46,578 nt of DNA from an uncultured Acidimicrobiales bacterium. Lineage in GTDB: Bacteria; Actinomycetota; Acidimicrobiia; Acidimicrobiales; SZUA-35. Each line of letters opens with the position of its first letter. Within the stretch, counting starts at the first letter, position 1. The translations under genes and the position numbers were made by a program. Positions 41,492 to 46,578 of this stretch are shown here, piece after piece. The notes beneath the pieces were generated by a model that saw only the letters and a list, made by a program, of their open reading frames with translations, was not told the origin of the DNA and searched no databases. The stretch is taken from positions 1-46,578 of the forward strand of contig CALJSB010000063.1 in the NCBI GenBank assembly GCA_937976305.1, in the 5' to 3' direction.

Positions 41492-41686
41492 AAGTTGTGC
41501 CCCTCCAGACAGTGACCCACAGCATAGAGCGCTCAGAGGTCGCTGTCGTAGCCGGCACAGCAGGAAACGCCCTCCGACATGAAACGGCAAAATTCCCCTG
41601 AAATCCCATGTCGAGAGCCTGTGGATAACCCTCCCCAACCGATAGGGGGACATCCCCGATGGATCAATGTTCTGAGGGCGCCTACA
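41492..41686. promoter_or_regulatory. Divergent control region between the Hsp70 fusion and the acidic IniB-N-like gene
   Basis: 195 nt, no coding sequence supported, although a frame is open from 41579. It contains TGTGGATAA at 41620-41628, the exact complement of the DnaA-box consensus TTATCCACA. A single box is not an origin, but it may link expression to DnaA. The GAGGG ribosome binding site of the right-hand gene is at 41674-41678. Confidence 0.45.
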
Positions 41687-42337
41687 TTGAGCGACGTGAC
41701 CCTCCGAGACGCAATCGACGGCCTTTTGGCCAACCCCGAGCCGGGAGTCGACCCCTCTGCCGCACTGGCCGAGGCTGGATTCGGCGACGTCTCACCCGAA
41801 CTGTTCGGCACAGCACTCTCCCACTTCGCCGATTCTGCGCCACTTCCGGCCGCTGATGCCTTGGCCCCAATCGTCACCCGAGTGGGCCCGGTGCCCTTCG
41901 AAGACAGCGATCTCCCCGACGCTGACCTCGAGCCTGGGCTCGACCCGTTTGACATGTTTGCCGAGGTCAATCCCGACCCTGCAGCGTTCGTCGATGCCGA
42001 GCCGACCACGTCTGACCTCGACGCAGATCCGAGCGATCTCGACGTCGGTTCGACCGTCGACACGCCAACGATGTCTGAGGTCGACACGGCGAGTCAGTTC
42101 GGCTCGGGTGTCGATGAGACATCTACCGAACCGGACGACCTACAAGCGTTCGCATCGAGCGACGATGCGAACCCCGACATGGCATCGTTTGGACCCGACG
42201 ACGACTTCGACGATGGCTTTGATGCCATGGAGCGAGGCGACGAGATCGACGACGAAGGCAGCGACCTCTTCTCGGTCGACTTCGACGACACCGAAGACGA
42301 CGGCGCCGACCCCCTCGATCTCGACTTCGAGGGCTAA
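41687..42337 (+). CDS. Acidic protein with an IniB-N-like helical domain
   Basis: 216 residues from TTG 41687 (GAGGG 8 nt upstream; GTG 41696 is the alternative). Residues ~3-60 (TLRDAIDGLLANPE...DPSAALAEAGFGDVSPELF) resemble the short helical N-terminal domain of IniB proteins, in which a DP-x-AAL-x-AGL-x-DVSP pattern recurs. This is pattern recognition, not a search. The remainder is strongly acidic and disordered (DDDFDDGFDAMERGDEIDDE near the end). No signal peptide or membrane helix. It lies divergent from the Hsp70 fusion and convergent with the iniC-like gene, so a link to the Ini-type system is likely. Confidence 0.6.
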   Translation: MSDVTLRDAIDGLLANPEPGVDPSAALAEAGFGDVSPELFGTALSHFADSAPLPAADALAPIVTRVGPVPFEDSDLPDADLEPGLDPFDMFAEVNPDPAAFVDAEPTTSDLDADPSDLDVGSTVDTPTMSEVDTASQFGSGVDETSTEPDDLQAFASSDDANPDMASFGPDDDFDDGFDAMERGDEIDDEGSDLFSVDFDDTEDDGADPLDLDFEG

Positions 42338-42378
42338 CCCCTCCCCTTTTCCCACATTCGCCCGCACCGCACCCCACC

Positions 42379-42488
42379 GTTCTGGAGTGCCCCACCGACT
42401 AAAACGCCGGTGCACGCCTCCAGTTCGAGAACTGCTGCCGGTTCTGGAGTGCGGTACCGGCTAAAACGCCGGTGGAGGACTCCAGTTC
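42379..42488 (+). repeat. Two 48-bp palindromic repeats (42379-42426, 42441-42488)
   Basis: Same family as 9057-9229. Each is 48 bp with core ACCGRCTAAAACGCCGGT; ends are GTTCTGGAG and CTCCAGTTC. Period 62 bp with a 14-nt spacer, the same spacing as at the first array. A fragment CTCCAGTTC at 42507-42515 may be a worn third copy. The repeats lie between two convergent genes. Confidence 0.9.
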
Positions 42489-42523
42489 GGTGGGCTGTGG
42501 GCCGGGCTCCAGTTCGAGAGAAA

Positions 42524-44002
42524 CTACGGGGCGGGGGCTGCGGCGTCGGTGATCATTGCTTCGAGGGTGCGAATCGCGACCCGGGCGGCGGTGACCAAAT
42601 CGTGGGTGGTGAAGGGATTCTCCGCCAGCCGTTGCCAACGTCCGAGTTCTTCGATCGCAGCGGTGCGGATCGCATCTGGCGGTGTCGCTTCATCAACGTC
42701 AAGTCGCTGCCAGGGCGCGGTGCCCGAGCTCCCGAGGATGCGTTCCAACGATTGAAGATCCTCGTCCTTGGCTTTGATCCACCCGCTGCGGACGGCGGCG
42801 AGCGTGCTGAGTTCGTTGAAGGGATGGGCTCCCGCCATCACCCGTTCGATCGACAGCAGCAGCTCGCGAGCGCCGGGATGTTCAGGCGTGTCGGTGCACA
42901 GCCGTTCGACAGCGAGCAGCGCTGACCGAGCCTTCAGCACATCGGCCCGATCAACAAAGAGCGTCGTGAGCAGGGTTTGCAGCTCGACGAGGCCGGACCG
43001 ACTCACGAGCTCGTCGGCGAGCTCGACGCTCGATTCAACGACGTTGCGACGAAGCAGAGCCAGCGAGAGCCGAATGCCAAACAGCCCCAGACGGCCGAGC
43101 AACTGCTCTCGCTCGAGAGAGGTCAGCGGGGTTTCGGGCCGAGCATCAACGAACCGGTCGGCCGACAGCAGATAGGGCTCGAGCTCTTTGGCCGGTGCAT
43201 TCGCGAGCTGACTGAGGGCCTTGAACTCCCACTCCGTCAGCGTCTCGGCGGTTTCCGCGAGTAGACCAGCGACGGGCACGACCACTTGCACCAGTCGCTT
43301 CATTCGTCCGTCTTGGCCGTAGCGCTTTGCGATCCGCCGAGCCGAGGCCATCGAGTCGAGACGGCCGGCTCCGATCTCGTCGGCCCTCGACAACACGGCG
43401 ACGGCGTTCACCGGATTGGGTTCGGCCACCGAATCGTCGTGGAAGGCCTCGAGCAAGCGGAGGTCGGACGAGTGAATGTGCTTCATGAGATACAGCACGG
43501 CATCGGCCGCCGTGCCCCGGTCTTCAGGGTCGAGAAACTCAAAGGCTCGGTTGGCGATGCCGTCTGTCAACGAGTCGACACCCGGCGTGTCGATGAGGGT
43601 GAGCTTGCGCAAGCCGCTGGAAGGCCACGTGACATCAAGACGGTCGATCGCCATGGCGTCGCGCCCCTGCAGATCGACCTCGATGGCGCCGTCGTCGCGA
43701 TGGAAGCGAGCCTGAATCGGCGCCGAACCGTCGACCGGATGCATCATCACCTGATAGGTGTGGCCGTCTCGGTACCAGGTAACGATCTTGGTGCACTCAC
43801 CGGTGTCGGTTGGCGCTAGCCGCTCGCCGACAAGGGCATTCAAGAGGGTCGACTTGCCCGCCTTGACCTTGCCAGCAATGGCCACTCGTAGCGGGCCGTC
43901 CAGACGCTCGAGCGCACCATCGAGCGATGCTCGATCAGGGTGCGTTGCGAAGACAGATTGGGCCTCGACCAGGATTTCTCGCGCCTGCTCAACAAGCGTC
44001 AT
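42524..44002 (-). CDS. Dynamin-like GTPase, IniC-like
   Basis: 492 residues, ATG 44002 overlapping the upstream stop (ATGA). G1 is GKVKAGKST (44-52), preceded by LRVAIA; the G2 Thr lies in APTDTGECTKIVTWY; G3 is DTPGVDS (138-144) and G4 LSRADEIG (204-211). The helical C-terminal half (WEFKALSQLANA...LLRRNVVESSVELADELV) has no obvious membrane helix. In mycobacteria IniC is the smaller dynamin-related partner of IniA, and the pair remodels membranes and is induced by cell-wall inhibitors. Size, order and coupling fit. Residues of the G4 motif are SRAD rather than TKxD. Confidence 0.85.
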   Translation of the reverse strand: MTLVEQAREILVEAQSVFATHPDRASLDGALERLDGPLRVAIAGKVKAGKSTLLNALVGERLAPTDTGECTKIVTWYRDGHTYQVMMHPVDGSAPIQARFHRDDGAIEVDLQGRDAMAIDRLDVTWPSSGLRKLTLIDTPGVDSLTDGIANRAFEFLDPEDRGTAADAVLYLMKHIHSSDLRLLEAFHDDSVAEPNPVNAVAVLSRADEIGAGRLDSMASARRIAKRYGQDGRMKRLVQVVVPVAGLLAETAETLTEWEFKALSQLANAPAKELEPYLLSADRFVDARPETPLTSLEREQLLGRLGLFGIRLSLALLRRNVVESSVELADELVSRSGLVELQTLLTTLFVDRADVLKARSALLAVERLCTDTPEHPGARELLLSIERVMAGAHPFNELSTLAAVRSGWIKAKDEDLQSLERILGSSGTAPWQRLDVDEATPPDAIRTAAIEELGRWQRLAENPFTTHDLVTAARVAIRTLEAMITDAAAPAP

Positions 44003-45882
44003 GCGCTGCCACCGGCGTGGGCGGGAGCGGGCCCTTCAATCTTGGCCTGCAGGGCGACTGCGGTGTCTCTCAGTTGCTTAATGCGGCCGATCTCCGCCTC
44101 GATGTCGCGGATGCGAGACCCTCGTTCGGACTGACCGACCTTGGCCGCCTGCGTCGCGGCCTTCAAGGCCTCAGTGGTCGACTTGTGCAGCTCTTCAGCT
44201 CGATTGCTGTAGTAGTCGCGCAGCTGCCGTTGCACACGACGCAAGGTGTCGCGACTGTCTTTGTTCACCTGGAAGCTGACCTCGTCGCAGTAGCGGCGCA
44301 TCGAGTTCTTGGCCTCGCCTCGCCGCTTGGTGAGCTGGCGAGCCTTCTCGTCTTTGAGGGCGCCTCGCCCCATCACCAAACCAATGGCCGGTGCTGCGGT
44401 GGCGATCAAGCCGAGCGGGGGCACAACGGTGGCGGCCATACCGCCGAGGATCGTGAACATGAACATGCCCGAGTACGAGCCTCGAAGCACCGTCATGCCT
44501 TTCTTCCCCACCGTGGACTCTGAGAGGTCGACGCTGGGTTCGACGTGGACTCCTTCGAGAACGTCGGTGGGGTTGTGGACATCCAGCGACACCACCAACG
44601 ATTGGCCATCAACCTCAAAGTGGCCCGCCACCTCGCTGCTGAGGCTCGAAGAACGCTCGGTGAGATAGGCGTAATTCGACACGACCTCGTGTGAGACCCG
44701 GTTGACCAGCCACGGTTCGAACTCGGCCCACGTGTCGAGCGGGTCAGAGTTCTCGATCGCGGCATCGCCTTCTTGAGTGATGCGACGCATCCGCTGGCGG
44801 AAGTCGAAGTCGATGTCGCTCGTGAGGTCGCCAACACCGTCGCTGAGTGTCGTGCTCCACTTGGCCACTTGGCCTCGCAGCCGATCAGCACGGGCCTTGG
44901 CCCCCTCGAGTTCTTCGACCAGTTCGTTGGCCTTTTCGGGATCATTGAGCGCAGACAACTCAGCATCGAACTGGCTCGAGAGCTGATCACAGATGTCGAT
45001 AACGGCCTCGCGGGACCGTGCTCGCTCCCGGTTGTTGGCACCGGCCACGATGTCGTTCGTGAGCATGCGAACCAGCTCAGGAAAGCCGGATTCCTGGTTG
45101 AGTTCGCGATCGTTGCGGCGGACCGCCTCGGCCCGCAGCATCGACGAAACGGTGACGATCGGCGCATCGAAGCCGAGACGATCGAGATGGCCCCGATTGA
45201 TGTCGCGCACGCGACGCCAATCCGGGTAGAAGTCGGTCTTGGTCATCAGGCAGATCACCGAAGGACAGAGATCCTGGGCCTGCGAGAGGAAGTCCATCTC
45301 GGCTCGCGTGTACTCCTGTGAGGCATCGCTTACGAACAACGCAGCATCGGCGACCGAAAGAGCGCCGAGCGCTGCCGTTGCATGCGCCGAGCCCAATCCA
45401 CCGACGCCGGGCGTATCGACCAACACGAGACCCTGGGCAAGCAGCTTGCGAGGGAGATCGATCTCGACTCCCTTGACGACGATGCTTGGATCGATCTGAC
45501 CCATTTCGGTGGCATACGCCGGGACGTGATCGAATGGAATCGGGCGCCGCTCCTCAGCATCGTCGGGAACCGGTCCTCCGTCACTCACCGGGTGGATGAC
45601 GGCGTAGGCCCGCTTTTCTTCGCCGTGTCGTAGCACCGTGGGTACTGCGGTCGCGATGTCGTCGTCGACCGGGCAGATCTTGGCGTTCACGAGCGCATTG
45701 ATCAGCGAACTCTTGCCCTGCTTGAACTCGCCGACAACGACGACCTGGACATTCGGATCGCCGATCTGCGCCATCAACCGGTCAGCCCGCTCCGCGAGGT
45801 CGGGGCGTCCGTAGGCAGTTGCCGCCTGAACCGCAAGATTGAGCGTGGACCGTACGTCGGCGTGCGGATCGGTTCCGGTCAT
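43999..45882 (-). CDS. Dynamin-like GTPase with C-terminal membrane segment, IniA-like
   Basis: 627 residues from ATG 45882 (GAGGAAGAG about 9 nt upstream). G1 GEFKQGKSS (51-59), the G2 region DDDIATAVPT, G3 DTPGVGG (156-162) and G4 TKTD (214-217). A long helical middle (~290-420) has ELVEELEGAKARADRLRGQV, a likely stalk. Residues 472-505 (MFMFTILGGMAATVVPPLGLIA...AIGLVMG) form a hydrophobic hairpin of the type that inserts into lipid in IniA. The C-terminal coiled coil includes RIRDIEAEIGRIKQLRD. Overlap ATGA with the iniC-like gene indicates coupling. It is preceded by the iniB-like gene, giving the mycobacterial order iniB-iniA-iniC. Confidence 0.88.
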   Translation of the reverse strand: MTGTDPHADVRSTLNLAVQAATAYGRPDLAERADRLMAQIGDPNVQVVVVGEFKQGKSSLINALVNAKICPVDDDIATAVPTVLRHGEEKRAYAVIHPVSDGGPVPDDAEERRPIPFDHVPAYATEMGQIDPSIVVKGVEIDLPRKLLAQGLVLVDTPGVGGLGSAHATAALGALSVADAALFVSDASQEYTRAEMDFLSQAQDLCPSVICLMTKTDFYPDWRRVRDINRGHLDRLGFDAPIVTVSSMLRAEAVRRNDRELNQESGFPELVRMLTNDIVAGANNRERARSREAVIDICDQLSSQFDAELSALNDPEKANELVEELEGAKARADRLRGQVAKWSTTLSDGVGDLTSDIDFDFRQRMRRITQEGDAAIENSDPLDTWAEFEPWLVNRVSHEVVSNYAYLTERSSSLSSEVAGHFEVDGQSLVVSLDVHNPTDVLEGVHVEPSVDLSESTVGKKGMTVLRGSYSGMFMFTILGGMAATVVPPLGLIATAAPAIGLVMGRGALKDEKARQLTKRRGEAKNSMRRYCDEVSFQVNKDSRDTLRRVQRQLRDYYSNRAEELHKSTTEALKAATQAAKVGQSERGSRIRDIEAEIGRIKQLRDTAVALQAKIEGPAPAHAGGSA

Positions 45883-45965
45883 GTTTCGTTGCTCTTCCTC
45901 AAATCGTGCGAACCATCGGTGTGATTCGCCAGCGTGCCAGCTCGCCAGCACGAAAATCGACCAAT

Positions 45966-45993
45966 GGGCCCCGACGATTTCTCGTCGAGGCCC
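45966..45993 (-). terminator. Hairpin between the iniB-like and iniA-like genes
   Basis: GGGCCCCGACGA, TTTC loop, TCGTCGAGGCCC: 11 of 12 pairs. It lies downstream of the iniB-like stop and upstream of the iniA-like start on the minus strand. It may be a partial terminator or attenuator that sets lower expression of the dynamins. Confidence 0.6.
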
Positions 45994-46069
45994 ACGGTGG
46001 TTGTGTTCTGTGTTCGACCCTACTCCCGGCTCACGTTTCCGTCAGCTGCGGCGGGGTCACTCAACTGTC

Positions 46070-46578
46070 TCAGCTGTCGAAGGCTTCGACGTCTTCGACG
46101 GTGCTGTGGTCGTCAGCATCGATGTCGGTGTCGACCTCGTTGAACGACTCGTCGACCTCCGAGTGTGAGTTGTCTTCGAAGTTGCCAACGTTTTCGAGGC
46201 TCTCGTCGTTGGTGACGGTGATGTCGGTGTCGATGTCGGTATGGATGTCGGTCGTCTCATTGAACGAATCCTGGATCGTGCTCTCGGTCACCACGTCGTT
46301 GTCTTGAACAGCGCCGCCTTCGCCGAAGTTGATGTTCGAATCTTCGATGCTGGCATCTTCAAGACTGATCACGTCACCGGAACCAAACCCAGCGTTTGTG
46401 TCGCTCGAATTCTGGATCACGCCAGACGAACCAACAACGGCATCGCCGTCGGCCTCGACGAGGGTGTTGTTGTTGCCAACGGCGTTGCCGCCGCCGTCAA
46501 CGTTCGTGACCGCGTTGTTGTTGCCGCTCACGACAACATCAGCACTTTCAACCTGGGTGTTGTCGTTGCCAATGATTG
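46070..46578 (-). CDS. IniB-like Asn/Asp/Gly-rich protein, C-terminal part; start lies beyond the window
   Basis: The minus-strand frame is open to the window edge, so the gene is 5'-truncated; an internal GTG at 46531 is not taken as start. The visible ~169 residues are low-complexity: GNDNTQVESADVVVSGNNNA, then SGVIQNSSDTNAGFGSGDVISL, then acidic repeats TDIHTDIDTDITVTNDESLE and SEVDESFNEVDTDIDADDHS. Repeated G-N-N-N and D-S-F-N-E units suggest a beta-rich or disordered surface protein. Actinobacterial proteins with an IniB N-terminal domain often end this way (family knowledge from memory). Its position before iniA/iniC-like dynamins supports iniB. Confidence 0.55.
   Translation of the reverse strand, partial: IIGNDNTQVESADVVVSGNNNAVTNVDGGGNAVGNNNTLVEADGDAVVGSSGVIQNSSDTNAGFGSGDVISLEDASIEDSNINFGEGGAVQDNDVVTESTIQDSFNETTDIHTDIDTDITVTNDESLENVGNFEDNSHSEVDESFNEVDTDIDADDHSTVEDVEAFDS

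Noticed and set aside
41620..41628. Replication origin
   Set aside because: Only one DnaA box seen, and no dnaA, dnaN or AT-rich unwinding region nearby.

Overview
This is a dense chromosomal window from a high-G+C bacterium, most likely an actinomycete and plausibly a marine or aquatic member of the Acidimicrobiia. The assignment rests on family content: an IclR-type regulator divergent from leuCD (the LtbR/NdgR arrangement), a DinB/mycothiol-dependent maleylpyruvate isomerase-type protein, a DUF4032 protein, a PF09826 beta-propeller lipoprotein, an iniBAC-like dynamin locus, and many GTG/TTG starts with GGAG-type ribosome binding sites. It is inference from gene content, not a database match. 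I see no rRNA, no complete tRNA, no prophage, no insertion sequence with a transposase and no genuine CRISPR array.

Layout. 1-2.1 kb: end of a molybdenum hydroxylase large subunit facing a Rieske oxygenase. 2.4-4.3 kb: slipin (SPFH) protein, tRNA methyltransferase TrmL and ribosome-rescue factor ArfB. 4.4-6.8 kb: a 530-residue tyrosine/aspartate-rich disordered protein and a peptidase S51-like protein. 6.8-9.8 kb: membrane and secreted proteins (CAP-DUF4214) and a three-copy array of a 48-bp palindromic repeat. 9.9-12.8 kb: an enolase-superfamily dehydratase and a DEAD-box helicase. 12.8-17.2 kb: the leuB-ilvE-cimA-EEP operon. 17.4-21.3 kb: a membrane protein, GreA and an RND transporter. 21.4-24.7 kb: a 2-oxoglutarate-oxygenase-like protein, a sulfatase and an SDR. 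24.7-27.6 kb: IclR regulator and leuCD. 27.9-31.4 kb: an SDR and a beta-propeller lipoprotein. 31.4-36.1 kb: serA-glutamine synthetase-like operon, FAD oxidoreductase and a DinB-like protein. 36.2-39.0 kb: methyltransferase, DUF4032 protein and alpha/beta hydrolase. 39.0-46.6 kb: a membrane-spanning Hsp70-BON fusion, an IniB-N-like acidic protein, two dynamin-like GTPases (IniC/IniA-like) and the C-terminal part of an IniB-like protein.

How the genes work together. LeuB, LeuC and LeuD can serve both leucine and citramalate-derived isoleucine synthesis. With CimA and IlvE in the leuB operon, the window encodes most of a threonine-independent isoleucine route. The divergent IclR regulator and a near-perfect TTGAGA operator suggest local control. 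SerA is translationally coupled to a glutamine synthetase-family enzyme.

The most unusual part is the right end. An iniBAC-like cluster (cell-envelope stress and membrane-remodelling dynamins) lies beside an Hsp70 whose substrate-binding domain is replaced by a Pro-rich linker, a membrane helix, a BON-like domain and a cysteine-containing exported domain. Other notable signals are the low-complexity Tyr/Asp protein and a 48-bp palindromic repeat found at three loci. Two of those loci carry copies at the same 62-63 bp period.
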